Source of the DNA: Desulfurellales bacterium
GTDB taxonomy: Bacteria; Campylobacterota_A; Desulfurellia; Desulfurellales; Hippeaceae
Direction of reading: 5' to 3'
Assembly: GCA_027064405.1 (NCBI GenBank)
Contig: JAMOPP010000118.1
Coordinates: 1-10,209 of the forward strand
DNA: 10,209 bases
Shown here: piece by piece, positions 1-7,194 of the stretch
Numbering within the stretch: position 1 is the stretch's first letter
Layout: each line of letters begins with the position of its first letter
Position numbers and translations under genes: made by a program
The notes under the pieces: model-generated
Seen by the model: the letters and a program-made list of their open reading frames with translations, nothing else
Told to the model about the DNA's origin: nothing
Database searches by the model: none

Positions 1-578
1 TATATGTGAGCAAGTATATTGTCGCTGTTTTTACCAAACCTTTTATGCCAGGAAAGAGCATCTTCCCAGTCATGCGAATCCTCATAAACTTCATACAGAA
101 GCTGTCTTGCCGTTGAGTTTTTGGGGTTCATCGAAAGAGCGTTTTTAAAGTATTCCTTTGCCCTGTCATATAAACCTGCTTTTCTGTAGTCTATACCCAT
201 ATTTATGTAGAGCTCTAATTTTTTTTCCTTACTTAAATGAGGCCTCACAAGAAGGCTTTTATGAATAATAAGAGCCCTGTTAATCTCTCCCTTTTTCCTA
301 AACAGATTTCCTATACTTATATAGATATCTATTAAATCGGGATCTAATTTTGCCGTGTCTGTGAGTTCTTCAATAGCCTTGTCGGTTTCATCCTCTATTA
401 TATAGTTAATTCCCTTAACATAGCTCTCAAGTTTTTTCTTGTCCGATACATCCTTGGTTTTTTTACCCACAAAAATAACATAGGAAAACAAAACACCTAA
501 TAAAAAAGACAAAAGAAACAAGAACTCCGTAGAGTATGTGGAAAAAAAATTAATGATGTTATTAATGTCTATATGCAT
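1..578 (-). CDS. lapB: LapB (YciM)-like TPR membrane protein, C-terminus beyond window
   Basis: Partial gene: 192 residues are visible and it runs off the left edge. The start is ATG at 578-576, overlapping the lapA stop as TGATG, so translation is probably coupled. A hydrophobic segment at about residues 19-37 anchors the protein. It is followed by a basic stretch and then TPR units at about 53-82, 84-113 and 123-152. The pieces GNLFRKKGEINRALIIHKSL and AGLYDRAKEYF closely resemble the Escherichia coli LapB repeats as I remember them (GNLFRSRGEVDRAI, AGLYDRAEDMF). In E. coli, LapB is an inner-membrane adaptor that promotes FtsH degradation of LpxC and so balances LPS against phospholipid. 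The full protein should end in a rubredoxin-like CxxC domain, which is outside this window. The lapA neighbour supports the call; a generic TPR protein is the alternative. Confidence 0.82.
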   Translation of the reverse strand, partial: MHIDINNIINFFSTYSTEFLFLLSFLLGVLFSYVIFVGKKTKDVSDKKKLESYVKGINYIIEDETDKAIEELTDTAKLDPDLIDIYISIGNLFRKKGEINRALIIHKSLLVRPHLSKEKKLELYINMGIDYRKAGLYDRAKEYFKNALSMNPKNSTARQLLYEVYEDSHDWEDALSWHKRFGKNSDNILAHI

Positions 579-877
579 CATTCTTCTTTAATCGTCAATT
601 GTCTAAGTTGAGCAATTTCGCTTTTTAAAGCCTCAATCTCTTTATTTTTTCGTTTTAAATCTTTTTTTACGCCTACTTCATCCGCAAACATAAAAAACCA
701 CCCTATAAATATACCCGCAAAAATAGATATAAATACAACAAGCCAAAGCGGCATATTTTCAAACTTAATATTCAGGTATGCTATGGTTACCATTTGATGA
801 TTGTAGACAACAAAAAGAACAAGAAAAGCAACAATCACAACAACTATTGATATCTTTAATATATTTAATACTTTCAT
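578..877 (-). CDS. lapA: LapA-domain (DUF1049) small inner-membrane protein
   Basis: A 99-residue protein with two hydrophobic segments (about 6-24 and 43-65) and a charged, heptad-like coiled coil at about 71-94 (KNKEIEALKSEIAQLRQL). This is the standard architecture of LapA/YciS. In E. coli, LapA is a partner of LapB in lipopolysaccharide assembly. The start is ATG at 877-875, with an AAGGA Shine-Dalgarno that lies inside the end of the HIT gene; only 3 nt separate the two genes. The stop overlaps the lapB start. Sequence identity across this family is low, so the call rests on topology, size and adjacency to lapB. Confidence 0.8.
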   Translation of the reverse strand: MKVLNILKISIVVVIVAFLVLFVVYNHQMVTIAYLNIKFENMPLWLVVFISIFAGIFIGWFFMFADEVGVKKDLKRKNKEIEALKSEIAQLRQLTIKEE

Positions 878-880
878 TTC

Positions 881-1363
881 TTAATCCTTAAAAACTTTTT
901 TAATTTTTTGATATGTGTCATTTATTCCCTCCGATATTACCTTGGTATCAGCGATAATGGGTATAAAATTTGTATCGCCGTTCCATCTTGGAACTATATG
1001 GATATGCATATGGTCTTCTATTCCGGCACCTGCCACTCTTTTTATATTCATTCCCATATTAAATCCATCAGGATGCAGAGCCTCTTCCAAAACCTGCATA
1101 CTTCTTGTTACAAGATTAAACATATCCAGCTTTGAATTTTGATCTAACAAATCAGGAGAATCAATGTGTTTATTCGGCACAACTAACAAATGTCCTGCAT
1201 TGTAAGGATAGAGATTCATAATAACAAAAGAATATTCCGATCGATAGACAACTAATTTTTCTTCATCATTTTTAGTCATATAAGCATTGCAGAATACGCA
1301 ACCGTCTTCTTTTTTGTCAGACAAAATATATTTCATTCTCCACGGAGCCCATATTTTATTCAC
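881..1363 (-). CDS. HIT-family (histidine triad) nucleotide hydrolase or phosphorylase
   Basis: A 160-residue protein with the histidine triad HMHIHIV (His118, His120, His122), the signature of HIT nucleotidyl hydrolases/transferases; the central His forms the nucleotidyl intermediate. The N-terminal WAPWRMKY motif and a C-x-x-C pair at residues 22-25 resemble the Ap4A phosphorylase/hydrolase-like HIT branch rather than small Hint proteins. Substrate probably includes dinucleoside polyphosphates or adenylylated compounds, which is family inference only. The start is GTG at 1363-1361, with GAGG six nt upstream; no better ATG exists near the conserved N-terminus. It lies 13 nt after paaK in the same operon. 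An adenylate-handling enzyme next to an AMP-forming ligase is suggestive but unproven. Confidence 0.88.
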   Translation of the reverse strand: MNKIWAPWRMKYILSDKKEDGCVFCNAYMTKNDEEKLVVYRSEYSFVIMNLYPYNAGHLLVVPNKHIDSPDLLDQNSKLDMFNLVTRSMQVLEEALHPDGFNMGMNIKRVAGAGIEDHMHIHIVPRWNGDTNFIPIIADTKVISEGINDTYQKIKKVFKD

Positions 1364-1376
1364 ACTTTACCTCTTT

Positions 1377-2678
1377 TTAAAATTTTCTTTTATCTATAAT
1401 TCTTTTTGCCTTTCCTTCACTTCTTTCTATCGAATAAGGCTCTACAAGTTTTGCGGTAATTTCAATCCCTAAAGCACTCTTTAGTTCAGCATTTATTCTA
1501 TCCATAAATTGTCTTTGTTTCTTCATTTCATCGAAGAACAGATTAGCATTAGCCTCAACCAAAATCGTGGCTTTATCCAAGGCTCCGTCTCTTTCGAGAA
1601 TTATCTGATAATGAGGCGATATACCCTCTATACTGAAAAGCACCTCTTCGATTTGACTTGGAAATACATTTACACCTCTTATTATAAGCATATCATCCGT
1701 TCTACCGATAGGTTTATCCATTCTCGCAAAAGTTCTCCCGCATAAGCATCTATCTTTTTTAATTCTCGTTATATCTCTCGTTCTATATCTAAAAATCGGC
1801 AGGGCTTCTTTCGTCAAAGGTGTTACAACAAGCTCTCCATACTCACCATCCTCCACAGGAATACCGGTTTCAGGATTTATAATTTCTACAATAAAATTAT
1901 CCTCAGCTATGTGCATACCGTCTTGAGCTTCGCATTCCCCGGCAACCCCCGGCCCCATAACTTCACTTAGCCCATAATTATCATAAGCCTTTAAACCAAG
2001 CCTTTCTTCAATTTTTTTTCTCATCTGATTACTCCACGGCTCAGCACCCAAAAGCCCTATTTTTAGCTTTAAATCCTTATGCACATCAATACCAAGCTTT
2101 TGAGCGGTCTCTCCAATATGAAGCGCATAGCTTGGTGTGCATACAAGCACTGTTGCCCCGTAATCCTGCATAAGCATAATCTGCCTTTTTGTATTTCCGC
2201 TTGATGCAGGAACCACGCTTGCACCCACCTTTTCAAGACCGTAATGCAGACCGAAACCCCCGGTAAACAGACCGTATCCGAATGCTATATGAACTATATC
2301 GTTATCGGTTACCCCGGCTGCCACAGCTATACGCGCAACAAGATTACTCCATGTTTCAAGATCTTTTTTTGTATATCCCACGACGGTAGGTTTCCCTGTC
2401 GTTCCGCTTGAAGCATGAATACGAACTATTTTTTTCATATCTGTTGCAAAAAGACCGAAGGGATAGTTGTTTCTAAAATCATCTTTCGTTGTAAAAGGAA
2501 TATTCTGCAAGTCCTTCAGGCTTTTTATATCTTTGGCTTTAATACCTTTCTCATCAAATCTATCTCTATAAAACGGTATATTTTCATAGGCATAATCAAT
2601 ATTTCTAACAAGAAGTTCCAACTGCAATTTTTCTATATCGTCTCTCGTCATTTCTTCTTCCCTGCTGTTCCAAAACAT
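1377..2678 (-). CDS. paaK: Phenylacetate-CoA ligase (PaaK-type, AMP-forming)
   Basis: A 433-residue adenylate-forming enzyme that activates an aryl acetate with ATP and CoA to the aryl-acetyl-CoA plus AMP and pyrophosphate. Visible motifs are the phosphate-binding loop SSGTTGKPT (90-98), YGLSEVMGPGVAGEC, the FRYRTRD motif, GRTDDMLIIRGVNVFPSQIE at the hinge to the C-terminal lid domain, and the terminal EGKAKR (421-426) carrying the adenylation-half-reaction lysine. Length matches the family. The start is ATG at 2678 with AGGGG about 8 nt upstream, which overlaps the stop codon of the ACT gene. In anaerobes this ligase commonly sits with an ACT protein and indolepyruvate ferredoxin oxidoreductase and handles aryl acetates from aromatic amino acids. 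The oxidoreductase is not in this window, so phenylacetate versus indoleacetate or another aryl acid is open. Confidence 0.93.
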   Translation of the reverse strand: MFWNSREEEMTRDDIEKLQLELLVRNIDYAYENIPFYRDRFDEKGIKAKDIKSLKDLQNIPFTTKDDFRNNYPFGLFATDMKKIVRIHASSGTTGKPTVVGYTKKDLETWSNLVARIAVAAGVTDNDIVHIAFGYGLFTGGFGLHYGLEKVGASVVPASSGNTKRQIMLMQDYGATVLVCTPSYALHIGETAQKLGIDVHKDLKLKIGLLGAEPWSNQMRKKIEERLGLKAYDNYGLSEVMGPGVAGECEAQDGMHIAEDNFIVEIINPETGIPVEDGEYGELVVTPLTKEALPIFRYRTRDITRIKKDRCLCGRTFARMDKPIGRTDDMLIIRGVNVFPSQIEEVLFSIEGISPHYQIILERDGALDKATILVEANANLFFDEMKKQRQFMDRINAELKSALGIEITAKLVEPYSIERSEGKAKRIIDKRKF

Positions 2679-2689
2679 ATAAATAACCC

Positions 2690-3136
2690 CTAAATTCTAT
2701 TAAAGTATTCTTGGTCAAGCAAGTTTATGTTGCTATCGGACAGTTTTTGTATAGCAGAATCTATATCCTCAAATTTAAAAAGCATTACCGCCCTTTTGTC
2801 AAGAGAATTGACAAATGTATACATATACTCAACATTTAAATCCAAATCGCTCACCACTTTCAAAAGCTTACTCAACCCTCCGCACTCATCGTCAATTGCT
2901 ATTGCCATAATATCATTTTTCTTCACTATAAAATCTGATTCGATAAGGGCATCATACGCTTCTTTCGGCTTATCTACAACGAATCTCAAGATACCAAAAT
3001 CCATAGTATCAGCAAGACTCATAGCCCTTATATTTACACCGGCTTCCCTCATAGCATTCGTAGTATTATAAAATCTTCCTTTTTTATTTTCTATAAAAAC
3101 GCTTATTTGAGGAATCTTATATTTTTCTATATCCAT
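2690..3136 (-). CDS. Tandem ACT-domain amino-acid-binding protein
   Basis: A 148-residue protein made of two ACT folds, about residues 8-70 (KIPQISVFIENKKGRF onward) and 76-140. It has no attached catalytic domain. Stand-alone double-ACT proteins of this length are regularly encoded beside PaaK-type CoA ligases and are presumed to sense an amino acid. A regulatory role for the neighbouring ligase is inference. I start it at ATG 3136-3134 because GGAGGA lies 5 nt upstream. The in-frame ATG at 3148 would add MEDN, has no Shine-Dalgarno, and would sit only about 9 nt after the predicted transcription start. It is the first gene of the leftward operon; 11 nt separate its stop from paaK. Confidence 0.87.
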   Translation of the reverse strand: MDIEKYKIPQISVFIENKKGRFYNTTNAMREAGVNIRAMSLADTMDFGILRFVVDKPKEAYDALIESDFIVKKNDIMAIAIDDECGGLSKLLKVVSDLDLNVEYMYTFVNSLDKRAVMLFKFEDIDSAIQKLSDSNINLLDQEYFNRI

Positions 3137-3141
3137 ATTAT

Positions 3142-3146
3142 CCTCC
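3142..3146 (-). promoter_or_regulatory. Shine-Dalgarno deciding the ACT-gene start
   Basis: Read on the minus strand, GGAGG is followed by ATAAT and then ATG at 3136. The motif is itself part of the longer reading frame that starts at 3148, which argues that the upstream ATG is not the real start. Confidence 0.75.
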
Positions 3147-3163
3147 ATAAATTTGCTATTGTG

Positions 3164-3192
3164 ATTATAGTAATTAGATAATCTTAATTCAA
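3164..3192 (-). promoter_or_regulatory. Sigma70-type promoter of the ACT-paaK-HIT-lapAB operon
   Basis: On the minus strand, TTGAAT (3192-3187) and TATAAT (3169-3164) are separated by exactly 17 nt. The -10 is a perfect consensus match and the -35 matches at four of six positions. Transcription would begin near 3157, giving a leader of about 20 nt that contains the Shine-Dalgarno. The flank is very AT-rich, so hexamers arise by chance. The perfect -10, ideal spacing and right distance to the gene make this the best promoter in the window. Confidence 0.65.
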
Positions 3193-3234
3193 GAATAATC
3201 TTTTAATATATGAATATTTTTCAATATTTACCTT

Positions 3235-3283
3235 TATAAATTAGCAATTTTTGCCTATTTATTTGTATAAACTAACAATTCTC
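3235..3283 (+). repeat. Pair of near-identical 18-nt direct repeats, 31 bp apart
   Basis: TATAAATTAGCAATTTTT (3235-3252) and TATAAACTAACAATTCTC (3266-3283) agree at 14 of 18 positions, and their starts are 31 bp apart, close to three helical turns. They lie upstream of the cob operon. They could be tandem binding sites for a regulator, but in such AT-rich sequence a chance resemblance is quite possible. Confidence 0.35.
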
Positions 3284-3382
3284 TCTTTAAATATATAAAA
3301 TTAGACTAAGAATACTTATTTTTTGCAAATAAATAAGCAATATGGTATTTCTAAATCATTTGAATACAAAGTGGGGATTGCG

Positions 3383-3913
3383 ATGGGTAGAGTTACATTT
3401 ATTACAGGAGGGGCAAAAAGTGCAAAGAGTATTTTTGCTTTAAAACTTGCTTTGCAATATAAAAAACCGAGAGTGTTTATTGCCACCGCTTTAGCATTCG
3501 ATGATGAGATGAAAAAACGCATAGATAAACATAAAAAAGAGAGAATGGGTGAATTTGACACAATAGAAGAGCCCATTAAACTATCAAATGCAATTGGCTC
3601 CGTATCAGACAGCGTATCTATTTGTGTAGTTGATTGTGTTACAGTATGGATAAACAATATTCTCTATTATAAAAAAGCAGAAGAGGTCGATTTGTTTATT
3701 GAGCTTTTGAAAAATCCACCTTGTGATATTATTGTCGTGTCAAACGAAGTAGGTATGGGCATTGTACCTGACAATGAATTATCAAGAAGATATAGAGACC
3801 TGCTTGGCGTAACGAACCGGAAAATAGCCAAAATTGCCGATAATGTAATATTAATGATAAGCGGGATTCCCGTATATATTAAAAAGGGGGACATTTTATA
3901 TGGCACTACTTGA
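3383..3913 (+). CDS. cobU: CobU: adenosylcobinamide kinase / cobinamide-phosphate guanylyltransferase
   Basis: A 176-residue bifunctional enzyme that phosphorylates adenosylcobinamide and transfers GMP to give AdoCbi-GDP for CobS. The N-terminal beta strand runs into a P-loop, GGAKSAKS (9-16). RIDKHK carries His50, equivalent to the guanylylated histidine of the Salmonella enzyme. The highly conserved VVSNEVGMGIVPDN and the C-terminal SGIPVYIK are present. Oddity: the usual SGKS of the P-loop reads SAKS, with Ala14 (codon GCA) in place of Gly. The start is ATG 3383 with GGGG six nt upstream, which gives the normal family N-terminus. The frame is open back to a TTG at 3323, but that extension has no ribosome site and no family counterpart. 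It overlaps cobT by 14 nt and leads the cob operon. Confidence 0.93.
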   Translation: MGRVTFITGGAKSAKSIFALKLALQYKKPRVFIATALAFDDEMKKRIDKHKKERMGEFDTIEEPIKLSNAIGSVSDSVSICVVDCVTVWINNILYYKKAEEVDLFIELLKNPPCDIIVVSNEVGMGIVPDNELSRRYRDLLGVTNRKIAKIADNVILMISGIPVYIKKGDILYGTT

Positions 3914-4952
3914 AGCAACACAGACATATATTAAACCGGTTGGCAAAGCAATAGAGCCGGACATTCAAAATCATTTGGACAATCTTACAAAACCACAGGG
4001 TAGCTTGGGCTATCTTGAAGAAATTGCAAAACAGTACTGTTTAATAACCAACACCACAAAACCTGTAATGGGCAAAAAGGCTATATTTACATTTGCGGCA
4101 GATCATGGTGTCGCTGAGGAAGGGGTATCTGCATTTCCAAAAGAGGTTACAGCGCAGATGGTTCTCAATATGCTCTCAGGCAAAGCTGCTGTTAATATTT
4201 TGGCAAATTATGCAAATGCAACAGTCAACATCATAGATATCGGCGTTGATTACGATTTTACAAATGCTAAAGGTTTGATTGACAAAAAGGTCAGATATGG
4301 CACAGACAATATTACAAAGGGTCCGGCAATGAGTGAAAAGGAGGCAAGCTTATCAATAGAAATAGGTATAGAGTTAGCCCATCAAGCAATTGATAACGGT
4401 GTCACACTGATTGGAACAGGTGATATGGGTATAGCCAACACAACCCCTTCTGCCGCCCTTTTTGCTACATTTATGGATAAATCACCGGAAGAGGTAACAG
4501 GTGTCGGTACAGGTATAGATGATGAAAGACTTAAACATAAGATAGAGGTTGTAAAAAGGGCGCTTGAGGTCAATAAAGACAATATGTATGATCCAATCAG
4601 CACACTTGCAAGTGTTGGAGGACTTGAAATAGCCGCTATTTGTGGTCTTATTATCGGTGCGGCATCAAGAAATACACCTGTTGTTGTTGACGGTTTTATA
4701 TCATCAGCCGGCGCTTTGTGTGCCTACAAAATTTGCCCAAAGGTTAAAGATTATATGTTCTTTAGCCACAAATCCAAAGAAAAAGGGCATATAAAATTTT
4801 TGGAATGGATTGGTGCTAAGCCTATCCTTGATTTGGGATTGAGACTCGGAGAGGGAACAGGCGCTGCGCTTGCATTTAATATCATTGAAGCATCTGTTAA
4901 AATTTATAATGAAATGGCAACATTTGAATCTGCAAGCGTATCAGGAAGTTAA
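3900..4952 (+). CDS. cobT: CobT: nicotinate-nucleotide:dimethylbenzimidazole phosphoribosyltransferase
   Basis: A 350-residue cytoplasmic enzyme that moves ribose phosphate from nicotinate mononucleotide to the lower-ligand base, making alpha-ribazole phosphate. Family landmarks are KPQGSLGYLEE, ADHGVAEEGVSAFPKEVT (Asp68 onward), GTGDMGIANTT, GTGIDDE and RLGEGTGAAL. Glu318 in the last motif aligns with the catalytic Glu317 of the Salmonella enzyme. At Asp175 the residue matching Salmonella Glu174 appears as aspartate, a conservative change. Length is normal. The ATG at 3900 is preceded by GGGGG at about the right distance inside the end of cobU. Its stop shares one base with the cobS start (TAATG). 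The base it activates cannot be told from sequence, because no lower-ligand synthesis gene is nearby. Confidence 0.96.
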   Translation: MALLEATQTYIKPVGKAIEPDIQNHLDNLTKPQGSLGYLEEIAKQYCLITNTTKPVMGKKAIFTFAADHGVAEEGVSAFPKEVTAQMVLNMLSGKAAVNILANYANATVNIIDIGVDYDFTNAKGLIDKKVRYGTDNITKGPAMSEKEASLSIEIGIELAHQAIDNGVTLIGTGDMGIANTTPSAALFATFMDKSPEEVTGVGTGIDDERLKHKIEVVKRALEVNKDNMYDPISTLASVGGLEIAAICGLIIGAASRNTPVVVDGFISSAGALCAYKICPKVKDYMFFSHKSKEKGHIKFLEWIGAKPILDLGLRLGEGTGAALAFNIIEASVKIYNEMATFESASVSGS

Positions 4953-5710
4953 TGATAAGAGGCTTAATAACAGCAATAAGAACACTCTCAATCATACCGG
5001 TTATTGGCAAAGATGCCGATGATTTTTCAAGTTCAATTATATGGTTCCCCTTTGTGGGTTTTTTACTTGGGGGAACTCTATTTTTATTTGTCAAAGCGGG
5101 TCTGCTTTTTGGCAATCACTACAAGACTCTATCTTTTCTTTGTGTTTTTTTGAGTGCTGTATTGACAAGAGCTATTCATCTTGACGGTGTTGCAGATTTT
5201 GCCGATGGATTTTTTGGGGGCTATACAAAGGAAAAGATTCTCTTAATAATGAAAGATTCAAATATAGGCACATTTGGCGCTTTGGCTTTGATATTTGTTG
5301 TTTTTTTTAAGTGGCTCGGATTTTTATATCTAATTGAAAGCGGACATTATGTTTTGATTGTGCCTATATATATTGCCTCGCGTTTTGTTATGAGTGATTT
5401 GTCTGTTCGATTGACCTACGCAAGAGACAACGGAACAGGAAAGCCTTTTGCGACAAGTGCAAGAATGGCACACTTGATTGGTGCATTGCTATTTTCTTTT
5501 ATTTTGTCTTTGTTGTTTGGTGTTTTTGGTCTATCTATTCTTTTTGTTGGATATATCATATCTATAATTCTCGGTTTATATTTCAAAAGAAAGATTGGCG
5601 GTATAACAGGTGATTTACTTGGCGCTTCGTGTGAAATATCAGAGACCGTTTTGCTTATTTTATTAATATTTGCTCTACCCTACCTTCACAATGTGGAGGT
5701 ATTTTTTTGA
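4952..5710 (+). CDS. cobS: CobS: adenosylcobalamin (5'-phosphate) synthase, integral membrane
   Basis: A 252-residue polytopic inner-membrane protein that joins AdoCbi-GDP with alpha-ribazole (phosphate). The hallmark HLDGVADFADGFFGG starts at His76 and carries the acidic metal-binding residues Asp78, Asp82 and Asp85. KDSNIGTFGAL (101-111) and RDNGTGKPFA follow, and GGITGDLLGASCEISE sits near the C-terminus. Several strongly hydrophobic stretches alternate with these motifs. Length is typical. It starts on the last base of the cobT stop and ends overlapping the TTG start of cobQ, so it lies inside a translationally linked chain. Confidence 0.95.
   Translation: MIRGLITAIRTLSIIPVIGKDADDFSSSIIWFPFVGFLLGGTLFLFVKAGLLFGNHYKTLSFLCVFLSAVLTRAIHLDGVADFADGFFGGYTKEKILLIMKDSNIGTFGALALIFVVFFKWLGFLYLIESGHYVLIVPIYIASRFVMSDLSVRLTYARDNGTGKPFATSARMAHLIGALLFSFILSLLFGVFGLSILFVGYIISIILGLYFKRKIGGITGDLLGASCEISETVLLILLIFALPYLHNVEVFF
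5695..5709 (+). promoter_or_regulatory. Strong Shine-Dalgarno supporting a TTG start for cobQ
   Basis: GGAGG at 5695-5699 is followed by seven nt and then TTG at 5707. The TTG overlaps the cobS stop as TTGA. The peptide from this codon begins TRALAVFGTASDVGKS, the expected N-terminus of the family, and no ATG lies between the ribosome site and the P-loop. The rare start is therefore well supported. Confidence 0.85.
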
Positions 5711-7194
5711 CAAGAGCATTGGCGGTTTTTGGTACTGCATCCGATGTCGGAAAAAGCATAACGGCAACTGCGCTGTGTAAAATATTTGCAAGAAAAGGTA
5801 TAAAAGTTGCACCGTTTAAAGCGCAAAATATGTCAAATAACGCTTTTGTAACCATTGACGGATTAGAGATTGGCGTTGCTCAGGCTGTGCAATCTATTGC
5901 TTGTAAAGAGACACCAAATACCGATATGAACCCGGTTCTGCTAAAACCTCAGAGCAGAACAGGTTCTCAGGTAATACTGAACGGCAAATCAATAGGCTCA
6001 ATCAAGGCTAAGGAGTATTTTGAAAATACAGATTATCTGTATCAAGAGGCAATGAAATCTTTAAACAGACTCAAAAGCAGATATGAGCTTATAGTTATAG
6101 AAGGAGCTGGCTCGTGCGCTGAGGTTAACTTGAAGGGTAGAGATTTTGCAAATTTTAAAACAGCGCACAGTGCAAATGCCGATGCGATTCTTGTTGCTGA
6201 TATTGACAAAGGCGGTGTATTTGCCCAAATTATAGGCACTCTTGAATGTTTAGAAAAAAGAGATAGAGCACTTATTAAGGGCATAATTATAAACAAATTC
6301 AGAGGAGACGACAAGTTGTTCCAAGAGGGAATAAAGTATATCGAAGAAAAAACAAATATTCCTGTTTTGGGGCTTGTTCCCTATTTTAAAGATATAGAAA
6401 TAGATTACGAGGATTCGCTTTCTGTCGATTTTTTGTGTGATAAGAGTTATCCGCTTGAAAAAAAAGTTAATATAGCAGTAATTAGATTGCCCTATATCTC
6501 TAACTTTACCGATTTTTTACCATTTAAGTTAGAGAGTTCTGTTTTTGTTCATTATGTATCAAAACTGCAAGCCCTTGACGGCTATGATGCGGTAGTTATT
6601 CCCGGTTCAAAAAGTAGCATAAGCGATTTGGAGTGGCTTAAAAAAACAGGCTGGAAAGATGCTATTAGAAATTATGCTGAAAAAGGCGGTTTTGTTGTAG
6701 GAGTATGCGGCGGTTTTCAGATATTGGGCAAAAAAATTTATGACCCGTATGGTATTGAGTCCAACAAAACAGAGGTTGACGGTTTGGGTATCCTTGATGT
6801 TGAAACAATTTTAGAAAAAAACAAAACACTCTCAAACAGCAGAGGTATTTGGCTTGAGAGTGGCATTTATGTTTCAGGTTATGAGATACATATGGGCAAA
6901 ACACAGGTGTCTGGGAAAAATGCAATAAAGGTTGAAAAAAGAAACGGCGCACAGGTTAAAGATTTTGATGGTATTGTTTCTGAAAATGTTTGGGGAGTTT
7001 ATTTCCACGGCATATTTGATAACTACAATTTTAGACACTATTTTTTAAATAAAGTAGCCGGTAATAAATTTAAAAAGCCAAATAGGATAAATTACAGTGA
7101 TTTTCAAGAAATGCAAATGGAGCGACTTGCCAACCATTTTAAACGGCATATTGATATTAAAAAGCTCTTTGAGATAGTGGGCTTTGATGTATAG
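5707..7194 (+). CDS. cobQ: CobQ/CbiP: adenosylcobyric acid synthase, glutamine-hydrolysing
   Basis: A 495-residue amidotransferase that uses ATP and glutamine to amidate the four remaining peripheral carboxylates of adenosylcobyrinic acid a,c-diamide, giving adenosylcobyric acid. The N-terminal dethiobiotin-synthetase-like domain has the P-loop GTASDVGKS (9-17), the conserved KAQNMSNNA and DIDKGGVFAQIIGT. The C-terminal class I glutaminase-like domain has the nucleophile in VGVCGGFQILG (Cys334) and the triad histidine in GVYFHGIFDN (His434). Length is normal for the family. It is adenosylcobyrate-specific rather than CobB/CbiA, judging by the N-terminus and the GYEIHMG element. It overlaps cobD by 8 nt. 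The enzyme expects an adenosylated substrate, yet no cobalt adenosyltransferase is in the window. Confidence 0.96.
   Translation: MTRALAVFGTASDVGKSITATALCKIFARKGIKVAPFKAQNMSNNAFVTIDGLEIGVAQAVQSIACKETPNTDMNPVLLKPQSRTGSQVILNGKSIGSIKAKEYFENTDYLYQEAMKSLNRLKSRYELIVIEGAGSCAEVNLKGRDFANFKTAHSANADAILVADIDKGGVFAQIIGTLECLEKRDRALIKGIIINKFRGDDKLFQEGIKYIEEKTNIPVLGLVPYFKDIEIDYEDSLSVDFLCDKSYPLEKKVNIAVIRLPYISNFTDFLPFKLESSVFVHYVSKLQALDGYDAVVIPGSKSSISDLEWLKKTGWKDAIRNYAEKGGFVVGVCGGFQILGKKIYDPYGIESNKTEVDGLGILDVETILEKNKTLSNSRGIWLESGIYVSGYEIHMGKTQVSGKNAIKVEKRNGAQVKDFDGIVSENVWGVYFHGIFDNYNFRHYFLNKVAGNKFKKPNRINYSDFQEMQMERLANHFKRHIDIKKLFEIVGFDV

Larger units (their letters stand above)
3137..3382. promoter_or_regulatory. 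Divergent intergenic region between the two operons
   Basis: About 246 nt of very AT-rich spacer drive the leftward ACT/paaK operon and the rightward cob operon. The leftward promoter is clear and is listed separately. For the rightward operon the best I can offer is TATAAA at 3294-3299 with a weak CTAACA at 3272-3277 (16 nt spacing), about 80 nt before cobU. The region holds no G/C-rich structured stretch, and I find none of the conserved cobalamin-riboswitch boxes. Two similar 18-nt sequences 31 bp apart lie in the middle and are listed separately. Confidence 0.5.

Noticed and set aside
908..1142. Plus-strand open frames opposite the HIT gene
   Set aside because: They are antisense shadows of a clear HIT-family gene with an intact triad, and have no recognisable protein features.
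3137..3148. ACT protein start at ATG 3148
   Set aside because: There is no ribosome site upstream, while the strong GGAGG inside this extension fits the ATG at 3136.
3149..3382. Cobalamin riboswitch before cobU
   Set aside because: I looked for the conserved core and a G/C-stem-rich leader and saw only AT-rich sequence, so it is not annotated.
3323..3382. Longer CobU start at TTG 3323
   Set aside because: It adds 20 residues before the normal family N-terminus and has no Shine-Dalgarno. ATG 3383 has GGGG at proper spacing.
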